64,000 nucleotides of DNA from assembly GCA_026770025.1 (NCBI GenBank), contig JAMXDE010000014.1:558001-622000 (forward strand), written 5' to 3'. Origin of the DNA: Craspedostauros australis (taxonomy: Eukaryota; Bacillariophyta; Bacillariophyceae; Mastogloiales; Achnanthaceae). Position 1 is the stretch's first letter; every line of letters begins with the position of its first letter. Positions 19,577 through 29,322 of the stretch are shown piece by piece. Below the pieces are notes generated by a model. It ran no database searches. It worked only from the letters and a program-made list of their open reading frames with translations, and was not told the origin of the DNA. The position numbers were made by a program, and so were the translations under genes.

Positions 19577-20761
19577 TCACATGGAGGCAGTCTTCACCAT
19601 TCCGAAACCAAGGAAGTCCATCGTGCGGCACACCACCATGACTACTCCGAACAACGTCACGAAGAAGGAACGGCGCCATTTGGGGCCGTCGAAGGTGGAT
19701 CGGTTCAAGGCAGCCTCATCCAATGCCTTCATGTCTGCGTCAGAGATCTCCCAGGTGTCGCTCAGGCAACCCAGGCTGTCCTCCAGCTGCGATGGCTTGC
19801 GGCATCCCACGAGTGGGATCACGTTGTGTTGTATGCACCACTTCAGCGCAACGCGTGCCATCGTCACGTCGTGCTTGTCCGCGATGATCTTCAACGTGGC
19901 GCGGAGCGGGCTCAGTTCGTCCCACCCGATGTGCATCATCTTGGCGGGGCGGTTGCCCTCGAATGATTCCGTCGTCAGCTTGTCCGTCAGCAGGCCCTGA
20001 CCGATGGTTGAGAAACCCACGATGGCGACATTGTTCTTTACGCAGGCCTCTTGCATCTTCGTCAATGATTCTGATCCGTAGCTCAGCAAGGAGTAGTGCA
20101 CTTGGTTGACCACCACGTCCACCCCGAACTCCTTGCCAGCCTTCACGGCGCGCTCCACCTGATCGGCGTTGCAGTTGGACAGACCGAGGGCTTCGATGAG
20201 GCCCTTGCGCTTGCAGATGGCGGCGGCCTCCACCCAAAACTCCAACGGGCGCCAGTGCATCGGCGAGTGCAGGAGGTACACTGGAATGCAATCAACGCCA
20301 AGGCGCTTGCAGGATCCCCGCACGGCACTCTCAAAGCACCCATGCGAGTACCGCCATGCTGCGGGCAGGAACTTGGTCATGATGATGATATTGCTGTTGT
20401 TGTCAGTGGCGTTTTCAGTGCTGCCTTCGTGACTTGCCCCCTTGCCATTTTGCGACAGCTTCTTCTGCTCCTGCAGCAGACGTCCCAACCGTTTTTCGGA
20501 AGTACCACCGCCGTATCCTTCGGCAGTATCCCAAAGCTGAACACCGGCCTTGGTGGCGCCTTGAAAGATCTCGCGCGAGGTGGTTTCCGTCATGCAACCA
20601 CCGCGCTTGTTGATCACATTCTCGTCGAACCACGTGGTTCCCCACTGCAGAGTTCCGATGGCAAGCAAGGGAGCCGCTGGTTCACCTTTGCCCGGAGCTT
20701 TGGCATCGGTGGCAACAAGGCCATCGTTGAAGCTTCTGTCAAAGGCTCTGCGAAAGGACAT
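19577..20761 (-). CDS. Aldo/keto reductase
   Basis: 394 residues from ATG 20761 (MSFRRAFDR); an upstream in-frame start at 20851 would add 30 unconserved residues. The NADPH-dependent (beta/alpha)8 barrel features are visible in order: LAIGTLQWGTTWF, the catalytic Asp and Tyr in LWDTAEGYGGGTSEKRLG, the Lys in IIMTKFLPAAW, the His in VYLLHSPMHW, then EALGLSNCNADQVERAV, VVVNQVHYSLL and IPLVGCRKPSQLEDSLG. It resembles the plant/bacterial AKR13/YajO-like group that reduces small carbonyls; the substrate cannot be inferred. The last 35 residues (RRSFFVTLFGVVMVVC and following) form a hydrophobic segment not usual in the family, perhaps a membrane anchor. Confidence 0.9.
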   Translation of the reverse strand: MSFRRAFDRSFNDGLVATDAKAPGKGEPAAPLLAIGTLQWGTTWFDENVINKRGGCMTETTSREIFQGATKAGVQLWDTAEGYGGGTSEKRLGRLLQEQKKLSQNGKGASHEGSTENATDNNSNIIIMTKFLPAAWRYSHGCFESAVRGSCKRLGVDCIPVYLLHSPMHWRPLEFWVEAAAICKRKGLIEALGLSNCNADQVERAVKAGKEFGVDVVVNQVHYSLLSYGSESLTKMQEACVKNNVAIVGFSTIGQGLLTDKLTTESFEGNRPAKMMHIGWDELSPLRATLKIIADKHDVTMARVALKWCIQHNVIPLVGCRKPSQLEDSLGCLSDTWEISDADMKALDEAALNRSTFDGPKWRRSFFVTLFGVVMVVCRTMDFLGFGMVKTASM

Positions 20762-21135
20762 CGTGGTGATTGACTGATTGACGAATGGAGGATGAAGCAA
20801 AGGGGAAGGAGGGAAGAGGAAGTGCTCGGTTGTGTGGTATGGTACAAGCACCTGTTGCGTTTCTTGTGTTTCGATTGTGAAGCTGAGCTGTACGCGAATG
20901 CATTGGTTTGCTCTGGTTTGGTTTGGCTTGTTGTGCTGCTACCTTGAAGCGTCGATGCGACAGAACAGAGTTGTGAAGCGCATGTTCCTTCGTTTTGGTT
21001 CGCGTTCCTCTTTGGTTTGTCGAACGCGAACAGTTTTGTTGAAGTGGAGTTCTCATTTCTGGAACGTGCCTTTCCACAAGCAAACAGTATACCATGTTTT
21101 GGGTATTGTTGACAGATCATGTCGAATGTGAAGCC
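20762..21135. other. Intergenic before the transposon
   Basis: Upstream region of the aldo/keto reductase, with a GTATGGTA motif at 20837-20844. A 118-codon minus frame shows no domain. The transposon target duplication begins at 21136. Confidence 0.4.
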
Positions 21136-21139
21136 GTAG
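21136..21139. repeat. Target-site duplication, left copy (GTAG)
   Basis: GTAG directly before the left inverted repeat; identical to 24892-24895. Confidence 0.75.
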
Positions 21140-21155
21140 TGCCTCAAAGAGCCGG
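21140..21155 (+). repeat. Left terminal inverted repeat
   Basis: TGCCTCAAAGAGCCGG, an exact reverse complement of 24876-24891. Confidence 0.92.
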
Positions 21156-21754
21156 ACCCCAAAAATTGGTTACAATTGGTTACAGATTTTGGATCCAATT
21201 TTCCCGATCTCAGACTTAAAGTTATAGACACTCAATCGAACATCTCTTTGCATCTATCTAAACTTAAGACTCAGGGCTATCCAGGAAAGCAATAACATTA
21301 TCTTGTTGTTACTACCATCTTGTCGATCTTTATCTGTTTGTTGACCCCCTTGGTGTGTTTTTTCCATCGGACGACGGACAGACTGGAATTTTTTTGATCT
21401 CATTGGTTACAGTTGGTTACACGTAGAATTCTACAGGAGTCCGGTAGGATCATGCCTCTTTTGTTCGAGAAATTCGACTCTCCATCTTTGAAGTCTCCGG
21501 ACTTAGCGGTCTTTGGCTCAATCTGTACAATAGATATCATTTAAGAATCCTCTCTCCGAGGCGGTCACAACCATATGGTCTATATTGTGTTTGAGTGCGA
21601 TGGTATGGAGGTATGCTTGCGTTTAGTGCTCCCATGGAGATCGGAATGATATTTGACCACTCGGATCCGCACTCGGAAGCATGTCTGAAAATTAAATTCC
21701 GTTGTTCGCGTCATCATGACGTCATGAGGAGGACATAGCAACTCGACTGCGACC

Positions 21755-24343
21755 ATGGCAACAGCAACAGATGCAACACCAACAACAGGTGCAGCACCAG
21801 CTTTTCTCTACCCCAACCGACATCGCCCTCCTCTCTATCTACTCTCCACTGAACATCGCACCATGAAGATCCGTCCTGGAAGCCACGTATCGAGTCCATG
21901 TGGACCTCTTGTGACCTCTGCAAACAGCAAGGGCAAGGTCCGAAGCATCCTGTATGGTATCGTCCTCAAGTCCCTCCCCAAGAATCACTGGGTTGTGCAC
22001 TGGCGTTCCATCAACGCAGTGTGTGAACATGCAGGTACCAAGCTGACTCTCCTGGACAAGACGCAAGTCGATTTGGACAGCAGCTGTGTTGAGGAGCTCA
22101 TCCGCACGCAGAGTGTTGGGAAAGGATCAGCTGATCTAGACAAACTGTACAAGACTTCGCGATATCACAAGCTCTGTCACACCACATCAACGTTCAGTGA
22201 CACATCTTACTCGCAACGCTCCAATGTCTCATCCCTTCCTAACAGCGCATCAGCCAGCCATGGCGCAGACATGGACGTCTCCAACCGAAACGCGGATGGA
22301 TCTGCGCCAGGAATCTCGATTTGCGGCGACGATGATGCAACAGGTGACCTGCATTCAACGTTTGACCCGAGCACAGGCGATTTGCTCGCGGGTGATGAAT
22401 TGGACTACGTCATGCTACGCGAACAAGAGCCAGCAGGATACTCACACATGGAGGAGAAGAATGAATTGATGAATACTACAGTCACAGTTGGCAAGCAGAA
22501 GCATGCAGTGTCATGGACAGTAGTTGATGACGATTCTATTCAACACCGCGACGACAAGCCTCAAACCAAGCTTGGTGTGGCAGGTTTTGACTTCGGCAAA
22601 AAATGTTTGCGAGATGACACCAACCGTGACCGCATCAACCTGCTGGGACTGGTGCAACATCTGTGGCCAGGTGATTGGAAGCAACAAATTGACGCTCTCA
22701 ACAGGCGAATCAATGCAGGCGTAATTGATGTTGGCGGCCGTCGCAACGAACAGCCTGTATCAGAGCGCGAATTGTGGGTGTTTTTTGGGATCATGCTTGT
22801 TGGCAAGCTGGATTCCACCACGAAGCTCTGGGGCGACCGGATGAGTGAAGGCTTCTGTGACGTAAGAGATCTCACGAAGCACATGCCTTTCCACCGATTC
22901 AAACACATCCGCGAACACTTCATTCCTTACCTGTTCTCTGACCCGGCCAGGCAACACAGCAACAAGTGGTGGCAAATTCAACCTGGGGTGGAGTTATTCA
23001 ACAAACGTCGTTGTGACACGATCATTCCAGGTCAGGTAAAAGTCATGGACGAAAGCATGACTGCGTATAAGCCTCGTCTGACACCCACTGGAAACCTTCC
23101 GCATCTGACGCACATTCCGCGCAAGCCGGAACCACTTGGGGTGGAGTTTAAAACCGTTGCTGATGGCGAAACCGGTATCATGCTTCATTTGGAGATTCAA
23201 CGCGGAAAGCGAGAGATGGACCTGGCCGATCACGTGAGAGATTGCGGGAAAGCAACTGTTGCCTGTTCTCTGCGCATGGCTCTGGCGACGCATGACATCG
23301 GTCGAAACAACATTCACATCGACACGTCAGAGTTTTCCTTCCCAAGAAGCATTTTCATTGGAGATTCATGGTTCGCCTCTGTGCAGACGTGCTTGGAGAT
23401 CGCTGCGAAGGCGAATTCTGGATTCATTGGGATCATCAAAACCTCGTCCGCCGGCTTCCCTCTCAAGTTTCTCCAAGAAAAGATGAGCGATTGGCCCTCC
23501 GGAACACAGCTGCTTCTGAAACGCAACCGTGACGATGGGGATGTTGATCGTGATGATACCGCAACAGAAATATACGCCCTGGGATACAAGTACTCGCGCA
23601 ATTCAGTGATTCCATTTGTGTTCTCCTCTGGATCAGGACATTTGGGGGCATCCACACCCTACATCGCAAGATGGATCGACGACGAACGCAGGCATCGAAC
23701 GAAGGAGGTTCCACGACCCGAGGTGGCGAGTAAGTATTTTGGTGCATGCAATGCCGTGGACACGCACAATCATGTTCGCCAAGATGTGTTGGGACTCGAG
23801 AGGATCTGGGTGACAAAGGACGGGTATTTCCGCCTGGTGACAACTTTGTTCGCCCTCACTGTCGTGGATGCAATGAAGGCGTACACATATCATCTCGGTT
23901 CTCGCCACAGGCACAAACAGGTTACACTGCGAACCTTCATCAACATGCTCGCGCAGGACATGATCTGCAACGACGAACATGACACGCCGCGGTGTCTGGA
24001 AACCACATCTATTCTGCCACAAGGGCACGCTTGCAATAACGTGGACGATGGGGCGAAAGCATCCAACGAGCCAAACGACAGCGCGACCAACAACAACAGC
24101 CAACCACAACAGCAACAGAAACAATCACCTCACCGAATCGGCCATCACCACCTGGTGAAAGCACGGAAGCAGCTATCAAATGTCTATAAGGACACCAATG
24201 GGCGCTTGAAGCAAGGTCAGAGATCGGCACGAGGAAGATGTGTCATCTGCAAGAAGGTTGTCTGCTTCGTATGTGAGCATTGCCCATCATCTGCGCCTGA
24301 AACGCCCGTGTGGTGCTGCCCAGCAGTCCCAAAAAAAAAATGA
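21755..24343 (+). CDS. piggyBac-like transposase (DDE_Tnp_1_7)
   Basis: 862 residues, larger than the insect piggyBac transposase (about 594). The catalytic Asp triad is present: D432 in KVMDESMTAYKPR, D537 in FIGDSWFAS and D669 in YFGACNAVDTHNHVRQD. The flanking ELWVFFGIMLVGKL and MPFHRFKHIREHF stretches match the piggyBac RNaseH-fold region. The C-terminus has a cysteine-rich cluster (CVICKKVVCFVCEHC and a later WCC), the position of the zinc-binding domain that reads the transposon ends. The first 270 residues are poorly conserved; residues 41-110 could be an extra DNA- or protein-binding module. It would excise and integrate the element through hairpin intermediates. No break is visible, so it may be active. 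Confidence 0.93.
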   Translation: MATATDATPTTGAAPAFLYPNRHRPPLYLLSTEHRTMKIRPGSHVSSPCGPLVTSANSKGKVRSILYGIVLKSLPKNHWVVHWRSINAVCEHAGTKLTLLDKTQVDLDSSCVEELIRTQSVGKGSADLDKLYKTSRYHKLCHTTSTFSDTSYSQRSNVSSLPNSASASHGADMDVSNRNADGSAPGISICGDDDATGDLHSTFDPSTGDLLAGDELDYVMLREQEPAGYSHMEEKNELMNTTVTVGKQKHAVSWTVVDDDSIQHRDDKPQTKLGVAGFDFGKKCLRDDTNRDRINLLGLVQHLWPGDWKQQIDALNRRINAGVIDVGGRRNEQPVSERELWVFFGIMLVGKLDSTTKLWGDRMSEGFCDVRDLTKHMPFHRFKHIREHFIPYLFSDPARQHSNKWWQIQPGVELFNKRRCDTIIPGQVKVMDESMTAYKPRLTPTGNLPHLTHIPRKPEPLGVEFKTVADGETGIMLHLEIQRGKREMDLADHVRDCGKATVACSLRMALATHDIGRNNIHIDTSEFSFPRSIFIGDSWFASVQTCLEIAAKANSGFIGIIKTSSAGFPLKFLQEKMSDWPSGTQLLLKRNRDDGDVDRDDTATEIYALGYKYSRNSVIPFVFSSGSGHLGASTPYIARWIDDERRHRTKEVPRPEVASKYFGACNAVDTHNHVRQDVLGLERIWVTKDGYFRLVTTLFALTVVDAMKAYTYHLGSRHRHKQVTLRTFINMLAQDMICNDEHDTPRCLETTSILPQGHACNNVDDGAKASNEPNDSATNNNSQPQQQQKQSPHRIGHHHLVKARKQLSNVYKDTNGRLKQGQRSARGRCVICKKVVCFVCEHCPSSAPETPVWCCPAVPKKK

Positions 24344-24875
24344 CACCCGCGCGTGCTTCCACACACATGCCACGAGCGACGAGGGAAATTCACACTAATC
24401 AATAAATACACTTACATACAATACGATCTGTGTGCGTGTGAAGAGGGCATCAATTGATTGATTTGACTGTGTTGTTGTCTCTCGCCGAGGGTGTTGGCGA
24501 TTCTTCATCAACGAAATTGTGAGGAGGGGAAGCGAAGATGATGTGTGTGACGATTCCAAACGTGCCTGTGGTGCCCAAACACGTCTCGAATACCCAAATG
24601 CATTCGTGAATGATGGGGGTGCTTGACGTATCGTGTCATTGCTCGCCGAGCAAGAGAGCGACAGACACCAAACTTTAGGATTGTATATATAAACTATATA
24701 ATATGCTACAATATAATTACGAGTACAGGATGGCCCATACGAGCTAAGTCCGGAGAGTTTAACTTTGGTTGATGCTGTTTTTGGCCTTTTTTGTTCGGGA
24801 CTTAAGTAGAACGTGTACCACGATCTACACGACATTTTTCTTGTAACCAACTGTAACCAAAAAAATTGGTTACAG
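24344..24875. other. 3' non-coding part of the transposon
   Basis: About 530 bases between the transposase stop and the right inverted repeat. It holds three TTGGTTACA copies and one TACGAGTA (24718-24725); no second gene seen. Confidence 0.5.
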
Positions 24876-24891
24876 CCGGCTCTTTGAGGCA
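24876..24891 (-). repeat. Right terminal inverted repeat
   Basis: CCGGCTCTTTGAGGCA, an exact reverse complement of 21140-21155; GTAG follows at 24892-24895. Confidence 0.92.
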
Positions 24892-24895
24892 GTAG

Positions 24896-25412
24896 CATTT
24901 AAAAGAGATTAGAGGGATAGAGCAGAACGCAGTGAGAAGAGATGATGCCCTTCTTCGTAACACAAGGAGTATGGCATGCCGTACATGATATCCCACAACC
25001 ATCATCTCTTGCAAATTATGTGATATCCGCAATGTGAAATCATGCTCCACGTTTGTCGTCACACAGTGCTATACTTCATCTGATGATGTTTCAGAGTGAT
25101 GTTGCGAGTTGTTTGTGTTTGGTTTCTGCGCGAAAATCCACATCATCGACATCATCTCATCATCTTGGCCTGTTGTCTCCACAAACGTTGCGAACACAAA
25201 ACGGAGAAGAAAGGCAATTGCAAATCAAGAGCAACCAAAGGCCACCCATTCGGCCAGGACAATACAGGACAGCCGCCGCCACCATCGCCCACCGCCTTTC
25301 GTCACGATCAGCAGCACGAACTACTGAAACGACTGTGTTATAGTGTCATCCTCAAGACTGCATATTCTGCAGCCAATTGCGATTCTACTAGTATTGCTCC
25401 ACACAACGAAAG
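24896..25412. other. Intergenic after the transposon
   Basis: Promoter and leader of the small membrane protein gene at 25413. Short open frames only; nothing recognised. Confidence 0.4.
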
Positions 25413-25709
25413 ATGGCGCATCAAGCAAGGTCGTCCGGTAGCAAGATCGTGGCCGCGGCCATCGCAGGTACCTTCGGTGCTGTGGGGATCGGAACCATCT
25501 ACCTTCCGTTCGTCGCGGATCGTGACAAGATGAGAGGACTGCACGAAGAGAAGGACGCGCCCACCTCCGTCATGCTGGCTGCTGAGATCAAGAAGCTTCA
25601 GTCCGAAGGCCTGCTGCGCAAGGAGACAGACGAGGACAACACGGTGAACATCCCCACCAACGACGGTGCGCGCAAATCGAACAGCATGTGGTCGCGGTTT
25701 TCGAAATGA
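25413..25709 (+). CDS. Small single-span membrane protein, function unknown
   Basis: 98 residues, ATG in the context agATGG. A basic N-terminus (MAHQARSSGSK) precedes one hydrophobic helix (about 11-33, VAAAIAGTFGAVGIGTIYLPF). Then comes a charged, probably helical tail with RDKMRGLHEEKD. The layout (short basic head, one helix, charged amphipathic tail) resembles small mitochondrial inner-membrane assembly factors such as SMIM20/MITRAC7, but the match is too short to claim homology. Codon use (frequent C/G third positions) is like that of neighbouring genes, which supports a real gene. The region to the right lacks coding features. Confidence 0.6.
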   Translation: MAHQARSSGSKIVAAAIAGTFGAVGIGTIYLPFVADRDKMRGLHEEKDAPTSVMLAAEIKKLQSEGLLRKETDEDNTVNIPTNDGARKSNSMWSRFSK

Positions 25710-26327
25710 GAGTGGTTGGGACATTTCACCAACAGGAGTACCGATGATGCATCTACTCTGTGGGGTGCTCTGTGCTCGTATCTTGATGAAGAGATCGGAT
25801 GGGCGACGCAATGATCACAGAAAGCAGGCACTCACCGCGATCGACAACAGCAGATCATTGCGCCAGAGTGTCAGGGCGCGGCTGCTCGTGGTGGTGGTGG
25901 TGGTGGTGGTGGTGATGTGCCCAATTGTAGATCCCATGCTGCAATGGAACAAACGTAATTACTCACGAGAATGGAGCAGAGTACGGCTACGAGTACGTTT
26001 GCCTTCCGCATGCAAACATTATATGATATAATACTCCAGAACATTGCGTGATACCATACGAGTACTCAGCGTAGCACGTCCTCTAGCTCGGACGTTAAAG
26101 TAGGAGCGACTAATCTCTAGCCCACATCTCTGCAAACACAAGTGTCACAATAAAGAACAATGCACGCCACCACCTTTGCGTCAAGCCGCCAGTTTCCAGT
26201 CTTCGTGCTCGGAGAGTTCTCGTCACAGTCTACTCGTGCTCGCACCGTATCGCATTCGGACGTAGTGCCACAGCGCAAGCACCGCAGACTTCGAATTGAT
26301 TGAATTTCTACAGCGGTAGGAACAAAT
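25710..26327. other. Intergenic with composite TACCATAC/TACGAGTA site
   Basis: Between the small membrane protein and the 3' end of eEF1B. It holds a (GTG)n run at about 25888-25914, TACGAGTA at 25988-25995, and overlapping TACCATAC and TACGAGTA at 26052-26064. No gene seen. Confidence 0.45.
26052..26064. promoter_or_regulatory. Composite of two recurrent intergenic 8-mers
   Basis: TACCATAC and TACGAGTA overlap by three bases here. Both words recur in non-coding DNA across the window; a regulatory or RNA-processing role is inferred only from that pattern. Confidence 0.3.
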
Positions 26328-27255
26328 TTAGAGAACGTTCATGGAAGTGACCTCGACGGACTGGACCTCATCCTCGAGCTTCTCAATCGCTTCGCAGACA
26401 TCGTCGGAGGAGTTGGCGACTCCCATCGTGAAGGTACACTGGATCTTCTTGATGCCGAACGCGACATCGGCGAGGTTGCAGTTCTCTCCCCACTTGAGAC
26501 CATCCTGGACGATGGTCGTAGTGATCTTCTTCCACAGGACCATCAGATCCTGCTCGACATCCCATGGCTTGATCTCGATGGCGACGAGTGTTCGCTGCTT
26601 GGCCTCCTTGCGTGCCGTACGCTCCTCGGCCTCCTTCTTCAGTCGGGCGAGCTTCTCTGCGCGGCTCTCGGTGACTTCCTCCTCCTCTTCATCATCGTCA
26701 TCTCCGAACACATCGAAGTCATCATCGTCTTCCTCCTGTTGTCATTCATTTGGTTGTTTATGGTGATAGCGATGGCAATGATAACAACAATGGTCGTCAT
26801 AGTTTTCGATTGGGAGACAAACGAACAGCGGAGTATCCGTAAGTATGCGGGGTGCGAGTATTGGTATGATGGGCAAACGTCATTGGGATGGGTGAGACAT
26901 CAAAGATGCATTGGTCATTCTTTCCGCTCCATGCATTTGTTTGGGAACATTGACACGCGACAACCGAACGCAGATGCACATCATCACAGATGTACTATGC
27001 GATTGCCACTGAATCCGTGCTTGTTCTGTGCACCATACGTGTATGACACGAGCGCAAGCGCAAGATGTGCGTGAGTCGTACCTTCTTGGCAGCCTTCTTT
27101 GGCGCGGCAGCCTTCTTTGCTGGCGCCTTGATGTTCATGGCCTTGGCGACGGCATCGGAGGCCGGTGCGGCCTTGCCCTTGGCGCTGATGGTGGCATAAC
27201 CGAGGGCGACGGACAGTTCATCCAAGTTCAGGTCGTAGGCTGGGACGGCGGACAT
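26328..27255 (-). CDS. EEF1B: Translation elongation factor eEF1B alpha/beta (two exons)
   Basis: Exon 1 is 27255-27082 (58 codons, MSAVPAYDLNLDEL to APKKAAKK) and exon 2 is 26735-26328 (EEDDDDFDVFGDDDD to the stop); the 346-base intron has a GTACGA donor and an AACAG acceptor, phase 0. The 193-residue product has the acidic DDDFDVFG hinge and the full guanine-nucleotide-exchange domain (VAIEIKPWDVEQDL, FGIKKIQC, EDEVQSVEVTSMNVL). It reloads eEF1A with GTP during elongation. The N-terminal GST-like region of animal eEF1B is reduced to a short Ala/Lys-rich head, as in other short eEF1B forms. The HAD phosphatase is divergent upstream. Confidence 0.92.
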
Positions 27256-27873
27256 GGTTGCGATGATTCGATTCGAGGATGATCTTCTTGGGTGTCTTTT
27301 GTTGTGTTGTGTGTTGGTGGAGTTCGGACTTCTTGCTCTCTGTCTTTGTTGCTCTGTTGCTGGGATCTGTCCTCGTTGTTCTTGCGCATCTTCGTCACGC
27401 ATTTGCGTTGTTGGTTTTCGTTGTGTGGTGTGCAACTGGCCTTCGTTCACTCCCGCCAAGCGTGGGATTCATTGAGATGAACCAATCAGAAAGCCAGATG
27501 ATTGACCACACACGCGTCGCGTGCTGTCGTGAGAGATTCGTTACGTCTTTGTAAAAATTCAGTTATCGTAAACACGTAAATAATACGACCCGCGTTGGGA
27601 ATCTGTAGTTTTTATCCTGAAAATATCCTCAAAAGGACATTGAAATTTGTTGTAATTGTAACACTTGGATCTCACGCGCCAACCACAAGGATCTTCCGAC
27701 AATTCCATTCCTCTCCCTCGTGTTGTTTGATGGGTGATGGATGCAGATCGACGAACACAACTATCCACATCCACAGACACAACCACAGACATAATCACAG
27801 ACATAATCACAGAGACACGGTGCAGCAAGGCACAACTTCCAGAATCCTACTCGTACCGGCGTTGTTGCGAGAG
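27256..27873. other. Divergent intergenic region, eEF1B/HAD
   Basis: Shared upstream region. An imperfect 12-base tandem repeat (CATAATCACAGA units) lies at about 27780-27815, and TACTCGTA at 27848-27855 just before the HAD start. Open frames here are low complexity (His/Asn repeats). Confidence 0.45.
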
Positions 27874-29322
27874 ATGTTGCGACTGTATCCCATCATCCCG
27901 CTGCTGGTGGCATGCCGGTTAATTCGCGTCGAACCCTTCAGCGTGAGGAAGAATCATTACACGCTTCGTCACGCAGCAGCAACGGGAAGAGCAATAGTGA
28001 CAACGACAGCGACAACAACTTCTCTGAGATTGTCCGCCACCGACAACGACACGGATGATAGCACGGGCGGTGCAGATGGTGACTTCACTGATATTCCAAT
28101 CGTCGGAGGCATGGATTCCTTCAAACCTCCGGCTGCTCCGGCCAATCCTCTGCCACCCAACAAGAGTGACGTCTACAGCGAGGATGAGCTCATGTCGTTG
28201 CTGCAGGTCCACAATGACTTGTCGTCACAAACGTTGAAGCCGAAGAGAAATGATGATATGAGTGCACGAGATGGTCCTGATGCTCGCATCGGATTCCCCA
28301 GCAACGATATCAATGATTCGTTGCATGACATGGTGCTGCAGACGCTCGCGCAGATTGACTCGAACGAGCCTACCGCTGCGGCCGCCGATTCTGATAACGA
28401 CGGCAATGAACAAAGCAGCAGTAACAGCAACGGCGCTTCCGACAGCATCGCCACACCGAGCACGAAGTACGATGAAAGCAAGCTCAAGGACATCCACGTC
28501 GTCATTTCCGATATCGACGGCACCCTCATTGGTTCCGATCAGACCATTCATCCGCGCACCCTGCGGGCAGTGAACAGCGCCATCGCATCCGCATCGTCTC
28601 CCAACGGCAAGCTCGATTTCTTTCTGCCGGCCACGGGCAAGACCAGAGCCGGCGCCTTCGCCTCGTTGGGACCAGAGCTTGCCAACGCCTTGCAGGAATT
28701 CCCAGGCGTCTTCATCCAAGGCCTGTACTGCGTGCTGGGCGACGAGGTCATCTTTGAACGGCGGCTGTCGCAGGATGCGGTGCGAGGCGCCGAACGTCTC
28801 GTGGAGGAGTTCGATTGCTCCATCGTGGCGTACGATGGTGATCAGCTATACACGTCGCGGTTGACCGATATCGTCGTGGAGTTGCACGAGCGGTACGGAG
28901 AGCCGCTGGCGCAGCAGCTGGACGTGGTGGCAGATCATCCTGCCATCCACAAGGTGCTGCTGATGGATCACGATTTGGAGAAGCTGGCGCGTCTGCGGCC
29001 CAAGTTGGAAGAGCTGGGACTGACGACGCAGGCATCCGTGACGCAGGCGGTTCCGACGATGCTGGAGCTGATACCGGAGGGGTGCTCCAAGGCCTTCGGC
29101 GTTCAGAAGATGTGCGAAGCTCTCGGGGTGACCCCGTCGGTCGAGGTAATGGCAATTGGCGATGCCGAGAATGACGTGGGAATGATCGAGATGGCGGCGG
29201 TCGGTGTCGCCGTTGGGAATGGAAACGATATGATCAAGGACGTCGCGGACATCGTGCTGGAGGAGACGAACGATGAAGGAGGTGCTGGAGCTGCAATCGA
29301 GTTGCTGGGAGATCTGAACTAA
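27874..29322 (+). CDS. HAD-superfamily Cof-type (IIB) phosphatase with N-terminal leader
   Basis: 482 residues from ATG 27874; the frame is open further upstream but there encodes only repeat sequence. A hydrophobic leader (LYPIIPLLVACRLI) is followed by VEPFSVRK, possibly a plastid-type presequence. An acidic/Asn-rich linker leads to the HAD domain at about residue 208: motif I VISDIDGTLIGSD with the nucleophilic Asp, motif II in FFLPATGKTRAG, a large C2-type cap, motif III Lys in GCSKAFGVQKM, and motif IV IGDAENDVGMIEMA. Cof-type enzymes dephosphorylate sugar phosphates, flavin or pyridoxal phosphates; the substrate cannot be assigned. eEF1B is divergent upstream. Confidence 0.88.
   Translation: MLRLYPIIPLLVACRLIRVEPFSVRKNHYTLRHAAATGRAIVTTTATTTSLRLSATDNDTDDSTGGADGDFTDIPIVGGMDSFKPPAAPANPLPPNKSDVYSEDELMSLLQVHNDLSSQTLKPKRNDDMSARDGPDARIGFPSNDINDSLHDMVLQTLAQIDSNEPTAAAADSDNDGNEQSSSNSNGASDSIATPSTKYDESKLKDIHVVISDIDGTLIGSDQTIHPRTLRAVNSAIASASSPNGKLDFFLPATGKTRAGAFASLGPELANALQEFPGVFIQGLYCVLGDEVIFERRLSQDAVRGAERLVEEFDCSIVAYDGDQLYTSRLTDIVVELHERYGEPLAQQLDVVADHPAIHKVLLMDHDLEKLARLRPKLEELGLTTQASVTQAVPTMLELIPEGCSKAFGVQKMCEALGVTPSVEVMAIGDAENDVGMIEMAAVGVAVGNGNDMIKDVADIVLEETNDEGGAGAAIELLGDLN

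Larger units (their letters stand above)
21140..24891 (+). mobile_element. piggyBac-type DNA transposon, apparently complete
   Basis: 3752 bases bounded by a perfect 16-bp terminal inverted repeat, TGCCTCAAAGAGCCGG (21140-21155) and its complement (24876-24891). The 4-bp direct repeat GTAG flanks it on both sides (21136-21139 and 24892-24895). A 4-bp duplication is the piggyBac length, but piggyBac normally inserts at TTAA. Subterminal copies of TTGGTTACA, probable transposase-binding sites, lie at 21166, 21176, 21403 and 21413 on the left, and at 24842, 24852 (both inverted) and 24866 on the right. The single 862-codon transposase frame is open. Perfect ends, target duplication and an intact frame suggest a young insertion. 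Confidence 0.9.

Noticed and set aside
24898-24903. TTAA near the right end of the transposon as target site
   Set aside because: It lies outside the inverted repeat and has no partner on the left; the matched flank is GTAG.
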